A stretch of 33,369 nt of DNA from an uncultured Oscillospiraceae bacterium (GCA_900543525.1 UQRS01000014.1:1-33369), one strand, 5' to 3'; counted from the stretch's first letter, positions 7,977 to 16,743 are shown. Notes: a model not told the origin generated them from the sequence alone. A program made the numbers and translations.

Positions 7977-8074
7977 GAAAAATTTTTCGTTTTCCAAAAA
8001 TTTTTGCAAACGGCCGCAAATGGCGCGTTTTCTTTTGAGGGGGGCGGCCTTTTTTTAAAGCGCAGTTTGGCGGA

Positions 8075-8683
8075 TCAATCCGAAAACAGCCGCTGTTTTA
8101 AGGTTTCATACAGCTCGACCACCTTGAATTTCATCACATACCGTTCGCTGTGGGAGGTGATCCTTGCCCCTTCTTCCGAAACGGAGTCGGACAGATCCTC
8201 CGCCCCGGCGGCCGGCAGGCAAAGCGGCGGAAACATAACGCACCACCAGTTTTTTCCCCTGCCCTCGCCGATGACAACCTGTACCGCGTCATACTCCCCG
8301 GCCGGGAGGGTGACCGCGTCATACTTCCGGGTATCAAAGCCGGTGCGGGCCAGCTTGACGCTGACGGGATAGCTGCTCCCCTCCTCCCGCAAAGTGCGCT
8401 CGGCCGCGGCGTAGAGAACCCAGATGTTCTCCCGTGCCAGCGCCTCGGCCTCGGCCAGGCTGCCGGCATTCCCAAAAATTTCCGCGCCGGCGGCCAGCAC
8501 GCTGTCCCGCACCCGGAGCTTGAGCGCCTGATCCTCCGCCGAGTCCGAGTTGGCCAGCACATGCAGCCGTAGCACGCTGCTTTTGACCTCCTCACACCCC
8601 GCCTCGAACGGGATGAAGCTGCAAAGTATCGCGAAAACGAGGCCGGCGGCCACCGCCGCCGAAATCAGCTTACCCTTATGCAT
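8075..8683 (-). CDS. spoIIR: Stage II sporulation protein R
   Basis: This 202 aa protein is the forespore-made secreted signal that activates the SpoIIGA protease to process pro-sigma-E in the mother cell. The N-terminus MHKGKLISAAVAAGLVFAIL is a signal peptide. The body carries the family hallmark LRLHVLANSDSAEDQALKLR and the NWWCVMFPPLC motif near the C-terminal half. I use the ATG at 8683 because GGAGG precedes it by about nine bases and the sequence then reads as a signal peptide; a 44-residue upstream extension is cysteine- and arginine-rich and unlikely. The gene indicates a spore-former. ispE lies 88 bp upstream on the same strand. Confidence 0.94.
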   Translation of the reverse strand: MHKGKLISAAVAAGLVFAILCSFIPFEAGCEEVKSSVLRLHVLANSDSAEDQALKLRVRDSVLAAGAEIFGNAGSLAEAEALARENIWVLYAAAERTLREEGSSYPVSVKLARTGFDTRKYDAVTLPAGEYDAVQVVIGEGRGKNWWCVMFPPLCLPAAGAEDLSDSVSEEGARITSHSERYVMKFKVVELYETLKQRLFSD

Positions 8684-8771
8684 ATCCTGTTTCCTCCGTT
8701 TGATCCGAAATTTTATGTTCTCCACTTTCATGCTTGACCAAACGGAAAAAAATATGCAGCAAAGGCAAAAT

Positions 8772-9641
8772 TTATTCGAGAATTTCGACGCCGCGCCTCG
8801 CCGGCGGGACGGCAAAGCTGACGGGATAGCGGCCTTTCAGCCTTTCGGCCGCGGCCTCGGCCGCAGTCCGTGTTTCAAAAAGGCCGAAAACGCTCGGCCC
8901 GCTCCCGCTTAGGGAGGCGCCGATCGCCCCCTCGTCCTTCAGCGCGGCCAGGGCGGCCGGAATCTCTCCCGTTTCCCAGGCGGCGGAAAAGGTGTTGCCG
9001 AGCGCGGCTGCCAGCGCGGAAAGCCGCCCCGCCTCCAGCGCGCGGACGGCCGCCTCTGCCGGAGGGTGCGGCGGCTGGTCGCACCGGTCAACCCGGCGGT
9101 ACATCTCCCCGGTAGAGGGCTTGGCGCAGGGCTTGAGGATCAGAATGCCGCAGTCCGGCATGGGCGGCAGGGGGGTCAGCTGCTCTCCCACGCCGGCGGC
9201 CAGCATGGTTCCGCCCAGCAGGCAGAAGGGAACATCCGCCCCGATTTTTTGGGCGAGGGAGAGGAGCGCCGCCTGCCCGAGGGGGACGCCGTACATCCGG
9301 TTGAGGCCGGTCAGCACGGCGGCCGCGTCGGCCGACCCGCCGGCGAGGCCGGCCGCCTGCGGAATCTGCTTCTCCAGCTCGATGGTGACGGCGGGAGCAA
9401 GGTCGGTCGCCCTAAAAAAGAGGGAGGCCGCCGCGACGGCGGTGTTCTCCTCCCCTGTGGGGAGGGCGGCGTCCTTGCAGCAAAACCGCAGCCCCTCTCC
9501 GGCGCGGAGGGTGATCCGGTCGGACAGCCCGACCGACTGCATGACGGTCGAAAGATTGTGATAGCCGTCGGCGCGCTTTTCGAGAATATTCAGGGTCAGA
9601 TTGATTTTTGCGTGTGCCAGAAGATGAAGTGTGTGACGCAT
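8772..9641 (-). CDS. ispE: 4-(cytidine 5'-diphospho)-2-C-methyl-D-erythritol kinase
   Basis: This 289 aa GHMP-superfamily kinase phosphorylates CDP-methylerythritol in the MEP isoprenoid pathway. It begins with the substrate-binding AKINLTLNILEKRADGYHNL (K12, D25). The ATP-binding loop is PQAAGLAGGSADAAA (94-108), the catalytic Asp is D136 in GADVPF, and the C-terminal GHMP motif is GASLSGSGPSVFGLF. A GGGGG run lies upstream of the ATG. It precedes spoIIR and may be co-transcribed with it. Length and motifs are all standard. Confidence 0.97.
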   Translation of the reverse strand: MRHTLHLLAHAKINLTLNILEKRADGYHNLSTVMQSVGLSDRITLRAGEGLRFCCKDAALPTGEENTAVAAASLFFRATDLAPAVTIELEKQIPQAAGLAGGSADAAAVLTGLNRMYGVPLGQAALLSLAQKIGADVPFCLLGGTMLAAGVGEQLTPLPPMPDCGILILKPCAKPSTGEMYRRVDRCDQPPHPPAEAAVRALEAGRLSALAAALGNTFSAAWETGEIPAALAALKDEGAIGASLSGSGPSVFGLFETRTAAEAAAERLKGRYPVSFAVPPARRGVEILE

Positions 9642-9667
9642 TCAGTTTCCCCCGCCTTTTCTGAATA

Positions 9668-9724
9668 AAAAGGGGGCTGTCCGTTCGCCCGTTGCAAAAA
9701 TGCAAAAGCCGACGCAGCCCCTTT
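9668..9724. terminator. Hairpin terminator between the aminotransferase gene and ispE
   Basis: AAAGGGGGCTG and CAGCCCCTTT pair with one bulged G. A TTGCA/TGCAA mini-stem sits inside the loop. On the minus strand it is followed by TTTTTATT, and on the plus strand by CGTTTTTT, so it could work both ways. It likely ends the Lrp-aminotransferase operon. Confidence 0.65.
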
Positions 9725-9771
9725 CGTTTTTTAAAGGATGCCGGGCTTTGTCCCTCCCGGCGGCGATGATT

Positions 9772-10938
9772 TTAAAGTGATTCCAGAAAGCTGCCGATGC
9801 GGGCGATTGCCTCCCGCAGGTGCTCGATCGAATAGCAGTAGGAGGCGCGGACAAACCCCTCCCCGCTGTCGCCGAAGGCGGTGCCGGGCACCAGGGCGAC
9901 ATGCCGCTCCATCAGCAAGCGCTCGCAGAAGGTGTCCGAGTCGAGGCCGCTGCACTGCACCGACGGAAAGGCGTAGAAGGCCCCCTCCGGCTCAAAGCAG
10001 TCCATGCCGATCGAGCGGAAGCCCTCCACCACGAAGCGGCGGCGCATATCGTACTGCTCCTTCATACGCTGGATGTCGTCGTCGCCGTTGCGCAGCGCCT
10101 CTATCGCAGCGTACTGGGAGGTGGTCGGCGCGCTCATGATGGCGAACTGATGGATTTTGGTCATCAGCCGCAGCACCGGCGCCGGGCCAAGCGCATATCC
10201 AAGCCGCCAGCCGGTCATGGAATATGTTTTGGAAAAGCCGCCGATGAGGATGGTGCGCTCCTGCATATCGGGAATCTCCGCGATGGAGACATGCCGTGCG
10301 CCGCCGAAGGTCAGCTCGGCGTAAATCTCGTCCGAAAGCACCATGATGTCGGTGCCGCGGAGGACGGCGGCAATCGCCTCCAGATCCTCACGGCGCATGA
10401 CCGCGCCGGTCGGGTTGCAGGGGAAGGGCAGGATCAGCAGCCGGGTTTTCGGCGTGATGGCCGCCCGCAGCTCCTCCGCCGTCAGACGGAAATTGTGCTC
10501 TGCCCGGGTGGTCAGAACCACCGGCTTCCCTCCGGCCATGCGGGTCAGCGGCTCATAGCAGACAAAGCTGGGCTGGACGATCAGCACCTCATCCCCCGGA
10601 CGAACCAGGGCGCGGATGGCGCCGTCGATGGCCTCACTTCCGCCGACCGTGACCAGAATCTCGTCCGCGGGGTCGTAGGAAAGGCTGTATTTGCGCTCCA
10701 TATAGGCGGCGATTTCCCGCCGCAGCTCCTTCAGTCCCCAGTTGGAGGTGTAGCGGGTCTTGCCATCCTCCAGCGAGGTGATGCCGGCATGACGGATATG
10801 CCAGGGGGTGTTGAAGTCCGGCTCTCCCACACCGAGGGAGATGACGTCGTCCATCTCCTCCGCGATGTCGAAGAATTTTCGGATTCCCGACGGCTTGATG
10901 TCGCGCACCGTGGGATTCAGAATCTTTTCATAGTCCAT
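9772..10938 (-). CDS. Class I/II PLP-dependent aminotransferase
   Basis: This 388 aa fold-type I aminotransferase transfers amino groups between an amino acid and a 2-oxo acid; the substrate is not determinable. PLP-binding features: PCNPTG (N175), LSDEIY (D203, Y206), the Schiff-base lysine K237 in GGFSKTYSMTGWRLGY and the carboxylate-binding R near the C-terminus (VRASYCYS). The ATG at 10938 shares one base with the TGA of the Lrp gene (TGATG); a GTG three bases earlier is an alternative. Tight coupling with an Lrp/AsnC regulator suggests amino-acid-responsive control. The family includes MalY/PatB-like, AspC-like and AlaT-like enzymes; this sequence looks closest to the aspartate/alanine aminotransferase subgroup. 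Confidence 0.92.
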   Translation of the reverse strand: MDYEKILNPTVRDIKPSGIRKFFDIAEEMDDVISLGVGEPDFNTPWHIRHAGITSLEDGKTRYTSNWGLKELRREIAAYMERKYSLSYDPADEILVTVGGSEAIDGAIRALVRPGDEVLIVQPSFVCYEPLTRMAGGKPVVLTTRAEHNFRLTAEELRAAITPKTRLLILPFPCNPTGAVMRREDLEAIAAVLRGTDIMVLSDEIYAELTFGGARHVSIAEIPDMQERTILIGGFSKTYSMTGWRLGYALGPAPVLRLMTKIHQFAIMSAPTTSQYAAIEALRNGDDDIQRMKEQYDMRRRFVVEGFRSIGMDCFEPEGAFYAFPSVQCSGLDSDTFCERLLMERHVALVPGTAFGDSGEGFVRASYCYSIEHLREAIARIGSFLESL

Positions 10939-11426
10939 CACAGGGATATTTTCCCCCTGTCATCGGTATTGTCGTCGCAGAGGCTGACATTCAGCTCCTT
11001 GTACCGCCGGAGGACAAAGTGGGTCGCGGTCGAGATCACCGACTTCATCGGCGCCAGCTCCTTGGCGACGAACATCGCCACCTCCTGAAAAGTGCGGCCG
11101 GTTACGATAACGCAGAGGTCGTACCCTCCCGACATGAGGTAGACCGTCTCCACCTCGTCGTATTTCATGACGTTGCGGGCAATCTCCTCAAATCCGGCGT
11201 GGGGCTGCGGCGTGACCTTCAACTCGATCAGAGCCGAGACGAAAGCGTCGTCGAACCGCTCCCAGTCGACGACCGTTTTGTATTTGCGGATGATGCCCTG
11301 CTGCTCCAGCTCCTTGATCTTGGCGGAGACCTCTTCCTCCTCCACGCCGAGCATGACGGCGATGTCGCGGCAGGAATATTTGGCGTTTTCGGAAAGCAGG
11401 CTCAAAATTCTCTTACTCAGTTTCAT
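10938..11426 (-). CDS. Lrp/AsnC family transcriptional regulator
   Basis: This 162 aa protein has an N-terminal winged helix (about residues 5-60: SCRDIAVMLGVEEEEVSAKI and EQQGIIRKYKTVVDW) and a C-terminal RAM ligand-binding domain (about 65-145) with the GGYDLCVIVTG motif. Lrp-type regulators form octamers that bind amino acids. It is upstream of, and overlaps, the aminotransferase gene, so it probably regulates that operon and itself. Purine-rich GGAAAGG lies ten bases before the ATG. No clear promoter was found in the 73 bp to the PHP gene's end. Confidence 0.93.
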   Translation of the reverse strand: MKLSKRILSLLSENAKYSCRDIAVMLGVEEEEVSAKIKELEQQGIIRKYKTVVDWERFDDAFVSALIELKVTPQPHAGFEEIARNVMKYDEVETVYLMSGGYDLCVIVTGRTFQEVAMFVAKELAPMKSVISTATHFVLRRYKELNVSLCDDNTDDRGKISL

Positions 11427-11455
11427 AAAACAACAGCCTTTCCTTTTTTATAAAG

Positions 11456-11489
11456 GCCGGCGCGGCGTGCGGGTAGATTGCCGCGCGGC
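11456..11489 (-). terminator. Hairpin after the PHP-domain gene
   Basis: On the minus strand GCCGCGCGGC and GCCGCGCCGGC pair with one bulged G, followed by CTTTATAAAAAA. It lies ten bases after the PHP gene stop. The T-run is short, so termination strength is uncertain. Confidence 0.5.
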
Positions 11490-11499
11490 TTTGGGTGGA

Positions 11500-12309
11500 T
11501 TATTCGATCCGGATCGGGGTCGGAATCCGGCTTTGAAACAGGGTGACATGGTGGAATCCGGCCTCCTCCGCCAGGGCCATGCCGTCGGCGATGCCGGCGC
11601 CGACGTCCGAGGCGCAGTGGGCGTCTGAGCCGATGGTGATCAGCTCTCCCCCCAGCTCGCGGTAGCGGCGGACAAGCGGAAGATCGGGCAGGGTGACGCC
11701 CAGATTTTGCCGCAGTCCGGAGGTGTTGATCTCCAGCGCCTTTCCCTTTTCGATCAGGGCGCGGAAAACGGCGTCAATCTTGTCGGCATAGTCGGAGAGA
11801 CGGTACCCCTCCCGCGGCAGATAGCGCAAGGGATAGGTCAGGTGCGCCAGACTGTCAAACCCGCCCCAGGCCACAAGCTCCAGCAGGCTGTCGAAATATT
11901 CGTCCAGCAGGGCGGCCGGGTCGTTTTCGGGCAGGGTGTAATCGAGGTAGTAAAAATCCTGCCGATCCCGGAGGTTGTGCATCGACCCCAGGACGAAATC
12001 CAGCGACGGCCGGGAGATTGCCTTGTTCGCCGCTTCCAGATTCTGGGTGGCCTGCCCCAGCTCCACGCCGATCAGAACGACCAACTGGCCGGCAAAAACC
12101 GACCGGGCCTTGCCGGCTTCGAACAGGGACTGCGCCGAGGTGATGTTGTACCCGTCGCGGATGTAGGCGTTGCACTCGCAGTGGTCGGTCACCGCCAGCC
12201 CGCGCACGCCGGTTTTGACGGCGTACTCACACATCAGGCTGACCGCATGCACGGCATCCGGCGAGCTGTCGCTGTGGGTGTGCATATCCAGTATGTTTTT
12301 GTAACGCAC
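11500..12309 (-). CDS. PHP-domain phosphatase, histidinol-phosphatase (HisK/HisJ) type
   Basis: This 269 aa metal-dependent phosphoesterase has the PHP motifs in order: DMHTHSDSSPD (H10, H12), VTDHCE, GVELG, LGSMHN and a terminal GSDAH. The trinuclear-metal site appears intact. Length fits HisJ/HisK histidinol phosphatases, but no his genes are nearby, so another phosphate ester is possible. I choose a GTG start at 12309 because GGAGGAGG lies four bases before it and the HxH motif falls at the usual position; the longer frame is Pro/Arg-rich low-quality sequence. It has its own consensus promoter at 12444-12472. Confidence 0.88.
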   Translation of the reverse strand: MRYKNILDMHTHSDSSPDAVHAVSLMCEYAVKTGVRGLAVTDHCECNAYIRDGYNITSAQSLFEAGKARSVFAGQLVVLIGVELGQATQNLEAANKAISRPSLDFVLGSMHNLRDRQDFYYLDYTLPENDPAALLDEYFDSLLELVAWGGFDSLAHLTYPLRYLPREGYRLSDYADKIDAVFRALIEKGKALEINTSGLRQNLGVTLPDLPLVRRYRELGGELITIGSDAHCASDVGAGIADGMALAEEAGFHHVTLFQSRIPTPIRIE

Positions 12310-12443
12310 GCTGCCTCCTCCTCCTTGTATCCGGTTGCAGAAAGCGTTTTGAAAAAGGCTTTGGGTCGGGTCGGGGCGGCTTTGCTCCGGTGGGAAAGAC
12401 GCCTCCGTCCGGCTCAACACGGTATGGTTTCAAATTGGAGTTC

Positions 12444-12472
12444 ATTATAGCATACCCGATTTGTATTTTCAA
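12444..12472 (-). promoter_or_regulatory. Strong sigma-A promoter for the PHP-domain gene
   Basis: On the minus strand TTGAAA, a 17 bp spacer and a perfect TATAAT point at the PHP gene, with a leader of about 130 bases. Confidence 0.8.
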
Positions 12473-12563
12473 TCGTGAAAGGATGTTTTTTTGACCGGGA
12501 AACCGAAAGCCGTAACTCCGGCGCAAAAAAGCTTCTGCCCATGGCGGCGCAGCGGGGACGAAC

Positions 12564-12614
12564 CCGCCGGCGCGGCAAAGCGGGAGGAGGGGCAATCTGC
12601 CCGGCGGCTTTTTT
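12564..12614 (+). terminator. Terminator-like hairpin with no matching gene
   Basis: CCGCCGG (12564-12570) can pair with CCGGCGG (12601-12607), with an inner GGGCA/TGCCC stem, followed by CTTTTTT on the plus strand. No plus-strand gene precedes it, so it may be a relic or guard against antisense transcription into the beta-galactosidase gene. Confidence 0.4.
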
Positions 12615-12643
12615 ATCCCTGCCCTCTCCCTTTCTAAGAGGAT

Positions 12644-12764
12644 GGCGCGGCGGTATGTATCTCCCCCAAAAGGAGAGAGGGGGTCTCCTTCTCCTTTGGA
12701 GGTGAAGTCCATTCGGCGGCATGTGGGAAAGCGCGCGGTGTGTGCACCCTCCCACCGCCGCGCC
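12644..12764. repeat. 121 bp region bounded by an 11 bp inverted repeat
   Basis: GGCGCGGCGGT (12644-12654) and ACCGCCGCGCC (12754-12764) are perfect inverted copies. Inside are CCCCC...GGGGG and several CTCC/GGAG dyads. It sits right after the beta-galactosidase stop, so it may act as a terminator or mRNA-stabilising structure; a small mobile relic is the alternative. Confidence 0.5.
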
Positions 12765-12767
12765 GGC

Positions 12768-15700
12768 TTACACCGGGGTTATCCGGAAAACGAAGTCCGG
12801 CCGCTCTATAGCCTCCGGCAGGAAGGCGGACAGCGGCCTTGCGCCCCAGCTGTCGTCGCCGCCGACCCCCATCTCCCCGGCCGAGAGGCGCACGACCGTA
12901 TAGAGCGGCGGGGGAAGCTCGTTCGGATGTGCGGCGGCCTCCAGCTCGTGGGGGGTATAGGGAAGAACCGAGAAATCGAAATTTCCGCTCACCGCACGAA
13001 ACCGCAGCCCTCGCCCGTCGGCATTTTGGACGGTGAGCCAGCGGGTGTCGGTGTGGTTGCCGCATTCCTGCGGGAGGAGATAGGGCTGCAGCTCGGCCGC
13101 GGCAACGCTCTCATACAACCCGAGGGGCGAGCCGACCTTGCGGTCGCAGTAATTTTCCCCCGGGCCGCGGCCGTACCAGCTCAGCCGGTCAAACGTCCCC
13201 GGCAGCCGCAGCAGCAGGCCGAAGTCGGGCATCGGTCCAAAATCGGCGCAGCCGGTAAGGGAGAGGCGCACCTCGATCTCCCCGCCGCCGAAAAAGCGGT
13301 AGGATAAGGTGCAGCCGTTCTCCCCTCCGCCGGGAAAACGGTAGGCGGTCTCGATTTGCAGACTGTCCTCCAGCCGCTCGATGCTTTCGCTCTCCGGCAG
13401 GGCGTAGAGGGAGGCGGTTTTCCAGGCGGCGCAGTGATGGGGCATGCCCCAGCCGTAGTCATTGTCGGTCGGCGCGCGCCAGAAATTCGGCCGCGGCACG
13501 CCGCAGAGCAGCTCCATTTCCGCCTTGCAGATGGAGGTCAGTCCGTGCTTGTCTTTGCCGTAGAGGATGGAGAAATCTTTTCCCAGAAGGCCGATGTTGA
13601 CGTCTCCCTCGGCCACCGTGGGTGCACCCGCCGCGGGGGCGGCTTCAGTATATTCTCCCCAGACGATCTGGTTTACCGAAACGATGTGCCCCGCCTCGGC
13701 AAAGGGGGTGTTTTCGGCCAGCCGGAAGGTGATCTCGAGGATATATTCCCCCGCCTCCTTTGGCAAAGGGAAGGGATTTTCAAACCGGGCGCTGCCGCCG
13801 GGCGGCACGGGGGTTCGCAGGGCTTTACTCCCGATCGGGCGGCCGTTTTGCAGCAGGGTCAGGCGGCATATATACCGGTCGGCCGGGGTAAAAAGGCTGC
13901 GGTTGCATACCGTAAAGCCGGTCTCGTCTCCATCCGCCGTGACCGGGGCGTAGCACTGTCTGACCTCCGCCATTTTGGGGGAGAGGGTGCGATCGGCGAA
14001 AACGATGCCGTTCCCGCAGAAGTTCCAGTCGGTCGGCCGGTCGCCGAAATCCCCGCCGTAGGCGAGGTATTCCCGCCCCAGCCGGTCGGCAGCAAGCAGT
14101 CCCTGATCCAGAAAATCCCAGATAAACCCGCCCTGGTACTTCGCCTCCCGCCAGGCCAGCCCGGTATAGAGGGACAGCCCCCCGCAGGAGTTTCCCATGG
14201 CGTGGGAATACTCGCAGCAGAGGAAGGGCTTTTCGGGATTTTTCGCAAGATAGGCCTCGATCTCCCGCACCGGAGGATACATGCGGCTTTCCATGTCGCT
14301 GGTGCCGGGGTACCGCCGGTCGTGGAAAATGCCCTCGTAATGCACCAGCCGGCCGGGATCCCTCTGCCGGAAATATTCCGCCATGGCATGAAGATTCTCG
14401 CCGCCCCAGGACTCGTTCCCGCAGGACCAGATCAGGATGGAGGGGTGGTTTTTATCCCGCTCGAGCATGGCGGCCGCCCGGCCGAGAACCGCCTTTCGCC
14501 AGGCGGGCTTGCCGTTCGGCAGGGTGTTTTCGTCCGGCCGGACGGCGCCGAGCTTTTGCCAGGTGCCGTGGGTTTCGAGGTTGGTCTCGTCGATCACATA
14601 CAGGCCGTAGCGGTCGCACAGCTCGTAAAAATACGGATGGTTGGGGTAGTGGGAGGTGCGCACCGCGTTGATGTTATTCTGCTTCATGGTCAGCACATCC
14701 CAGAGCATTTCCGCCCGGCCGACCGCCCGGCCGCGGCGGCAGTCGAACTCATGCCGGTTGACCCCGCAAAAGACGATGCGGCGGCCGTTGAGGGTCATGA
14801 GGCCGTCCTTCATCTCAAATCGGCGGATGCCGACCGGCTGGGAAACGACCTCCAGCAGCCGGCCATCTCTCCAGACCTCCAGCGTCAGGGTATAGAGGTT
14901 GGGCTGCTCGGCGCTCCAGAGCAGCGGCGCTTCGACCGGCAGCGTGAAGGCCTCCGCCGTGGTTTTGCAGACGGCCGTGGCGGCCCGCCCGCCCGAGGGG
15001 GTGCACAGGCCGGCGCGCAGTTCTCCCTCCCCGGCGGCGCGAAAACGCACCCGAACCTGCGCGGCGGAAAAATCCTCTGCCAGCTCGGTTGTGACGAACA
15101 AATCCTCAAGATGCACCGGCGGCAGGGCGATCAGCGTGACCTCCCGGAAAATGCCCGAAAACCGCCAGAAATCCTGATCCTCCAGCCAGGAGCCGGACGA
15201 CCGGGCATAGACCTGCACCGCCAGCCGGTTGACCCCTTTTTGCAAAGCGTCGGTCAGATCGAACTCGGCCGGGGTGAAGCTGTCCTCGCTGTAGCCGGCA
15301 AACCGCCCGTTTATAAAGAGGCGGAAGGCCGTCTCCACCCCGTCGAACCGCAAAATAAGCCGCTTGCCGAAAAAGCTCTCGGGCAGCCGGAACTCCTTTA
15401 CATAGCTGCCGGTCGGGTTGCGGTGAGGGAGGCCGCCGGGATGCACCTCCTCCAGCCCGTCCCAGGGATACATGGTGTTGACATACTGCGGCCGGCCGCA
15501 GTATGAAAGCTGGATATGCCCCGGCACCTCAATCTCGCCCCAGGCGGAGAGGTCGTATCCCGGCTGCTCGAAGCCGTCGGGCAGGTCGTCGAGCGTCTCG
15601 CTGTAGAAAAAGCGCCATCGGCCGTTCAGCGAAAAATAGAAGCTGCTGCGGCCGGCCTTCTGTTCCTCGGCCGTGCGGTAATGCACGTGGGAGGAGTGCG

Positions 15701-15773
15701 GGGGCAGCGTCCCGATGGAGGAAATCTCCGGGTCGGCAAGCAGGTCGGACAGAGGTTTATCATTTTCGTGCAT
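12768..15773 (-). CDS. lacZ: Beta-galactosidase, glycoside hydrolase family 2
   Basis: This 1001 aa enzyme hydrolyses terminal beta-galactosides in the cytoplasm; no signal peptide is seen. Domain order matches LacZ: N-terminal jelly roll (about 50-220), immunoglobulin-like domain, catalytic TIM barrel (about 340-620), and the C-terminal beta-sandwich (Bgal_small_N, about 730-1000). The acid/base is E454 in WSCGNESWGG and the nucleophile E521 in CCEYSHAMGNS. The GVNRHEFD and RTSHYPNHPYFYELCD signatures are present. ATG follows GAGGAG. It is the last gene of a sugar operon with a binding lipoprotein and two permeases, so its substrate is likely the imported sugar. Other GH2 specificities are possible but the LacZ length and motifs favour beta-galactosidase. 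Confidence 0.94.
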   Translation of the reverse strand: MHENDKPLSDLLADPEISSIGTLPPHSSHVHYRTAEEQKAGRSSFYFSLNGRWRFFYSETLDDLPDGFEQPGYDLSAWGEIEVPGHIQLSYCGRPQYVNTMYPWDGLEEVHPGGLPHRNPTGSYVKEFRLPESFFGKRLILRFDGVETAFRLFINGRFAGYSEDSFTPAEFDLTDALQKGVNRLAVQVYARSSGSWLEDQDFWRFSGIFREVTLIALPPVHLEDLFVTTELAEDFSAAQVRVRFRAAGEGELRAGLCTPSGGRAATAVCKTTAEAFTLPVEAPLLWSAEQPNLYTLTLEVWRDGRLLEVVSQPVGIRRFEMKDGLMTLNGRRIVFCGVNRHEFDCRRGRAVGRAEMLWDVLTMKQNNINAVRTSHYPNHPYFYELCDRYGLYVIDETNLETHGTWQKLGAVRPDENTLPNGKPAWRKAVLGRAAAMLERDKNHPSILIWSCGNESWGGENLHAMAEYFRQRDPGRLVHYEGIFHDRRYPGTSDMESRMYPPVREIEAYLAKNPEKPFLCCEYSHAMGNSCGGLSLYTGLAWREAKYQGGFIWDFLDQGLLAADRLGREYLAYGGDFGDRPTDWNFCGNGIVFADRTLSPKMAEVRQCYAPVTADGDETGFTVCNRSLFTPADRYICRLTLLQNGRPIGSKALRTPVPPGGSARFENPFPLPKEAGEYILEITFRLAENTPFAEAGHIVSVNQIVWGEYTEAAPAAGAPTVAEGDVNIGLLGKDFSILYGKDKHGLTSICKAEMELLCGVPRPNFWRAPTDNDYGWGMPHHCAAWKTASLYALPESESIERLEDSLQIETAYRFPGGGENGCTLSYRFFGGGEIEVRLSLTGCADFGPMPDFGLLLRLPGTFDRLSWYGRGPGENYCDRKVGSPLGLYESVAAAELQPYLLPQECGNHTDTRWLTVQNADGRGLRFRAVSGNFDFSVLPYTPHELEAAAHPNELPPPLYTVVRLSAGEMGVGGDDSWGARPLSAFLPEAIERPDFVFRITPV

Positions 15774-15818
15774 GTGTTTTTCTCCTCTCGGATGGAATTT
15801 CGCAAATGGAAAGAGGCC

Positions 15819-15838
15819 GCGGCAGAAAAAATTGCCGC
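15819..15838 (-). other. Intercistronic hairpin upstream of beta-galactosidase gene
   Basis: GCGGCA and TGCCGC form a 6 bp stem around an A/T-rich 8 nt loop, between the MalG-type permease and the beta-galactosidase gene. It lacks a T-run and may set differential expression or RNA stability. Confidence 0.4.
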
Positions 15839-15884
15839 AGCCCCGGAAGCCTCCCCCTTCTTTTGCGGGGATTTAAAAGCCGGT

Positions 15885-16739
15885 TTATTTGACCGCGCCG
15901 GTCATGCCCTGTACAAACTGCTTTTGCATCAGGAAGAAGATCAGCGCCGTCGGCAAAGTGGCGATCACGATGCCGGCCATAATCATGCCGTAGTCGGGGG
16001 TGTAGGACGCGCCGAAGGTGGAAAGAATCAGCGGCACGGTCTTTTTTTCGGGCGACTGCAGGGCGACCAGCGGCCAGAGGTAGTTGTTCCAGCTGTTCAT
16101 GAAGGTGATGATGGCCGCCGCGGCATAGGTCGACCGCATCACCGGCATGTACATGCGGAAAAAGATATGCACTTCGCCGAGGCCGTCAATCCGCGCCGCC
16201 TCCAAAATATCCTTGGGGAAGGATTTTGTGTTCTGGCGGAAGAAAAAGATCAGAAAGGCGGTCGAAATCGAGGGCAGAATGACCGCAGCGTAGGAATTCA
16301 GCCCCATGAAGCTGAATCCCATATCGTTCAGCCGGCCGAAAATCCGGAAGAGCGGAATCATCAGGGTAGCAAAGGGAATCATCATGGAGATCAGTAGGAT
16401 GTTGAAAACCCGGTCTCTGGCGCGGGTGCGGAACACCTCGAATCCGTACCCGGCCATGGAGGAGACCAGCAGCGCCAGCAGGGTCGTGACGGCCGAAATC
16501 AGGGCGGAATTGCCGAGCGAGCGCAAAAAGCCTGTGCCCGGGGCGAAGAGGTTTTGCAGATTCTGCATCAGATTGCCGCCGAAGGTCATCGCGCCCCGGT
16601 TGACGTCGACCGTCGTATTGGTGGCGCAGACGATCATCCAGAAGAAGGGGAAAATCGAAATGACGGATAAGAGAACCAGAAAAACATACCGCAGGACGGC
16701 GGAAGGCCGCAGCCTCCGGTCGGATTTGTGAGAAGCCAT
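15885..16739 (-). CDS. Carbohydrate ABC transporter permease (MalG/LacG type)
   Basis: This 284 aa inner-membrane protein has about six transmembrane segments, starting with YVFLVLLSVISIFPFFWMIV. The cytoplasmic EAA loop that docks the ATPase reads EAARIDGLGEVHIFFRMYMP. It belongs to the CUT1 family of oligosaccharide importers. Its ATG lies four bases after the stop of the partner permease, with AAGGGG inside the end of that gene, so the two are translationally coupled. No ATPase gene is adjacent, which is normal for Firmicutes that use a shared MsmX/MsiK-type ATPase. Confidence 0.93.
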   Translation of the reverse strand: MASHKSDRRLRPSAVLRYVFLVLLSVISIFPFFWMIVCATNTTVDVNRGAMTFGGNLMQNLQNLFAPGTGFLRSLGNSALISAVTTLLALLVSSMAGYGFEVFRTRARDRVFNILLISMMIPFATLMIPLFRIFGRLNDMGFSFMGLNSYAAVILPSISTAFLIFFFRQNTKSFPKDILEAARIDGLGEVHIFFRMYMPVMRSTYAAAAIITFMNSWNNYLWPLVALQSPEKKTVPLILSTFGASYTPDYGMIMAGIVIATLPTALIFFLMQKQFVQGMTGAVK

Positions 16740-16743
16740 CTTC

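Larger units (their letters stand above)
12310..12767. other. Intergenic region between PHP gene and beta-galactosidase gene
   Basis: This 458 bp stretch has no supportable gene. It holds the PHP promoter, a plus-strand terminator-like hairpin (12564-12614) and a 121 bp inverted-repeat region ending four bases before the beta-galactosidase stop codon (12644-12764). Two CTCC-AAA-GGAG-like mini-dyads occur inside the latter. Confidence 0.55.

Noticed and set aside
9820..11088. 422-codon plus-strand frame
   Set aside because: It is antisense to the aminotransferase and Lrp genes, which have complete motifs and coupled starts.
13356..15506. 716-codon open frame on the plus strand
   Set aside because: It lies entirely antisense to the beta-galactosidase gene, is Gly/Arg/Pro/Val-rich with no recognisable domain, and reflects high GC in the third codon position of the real gene.
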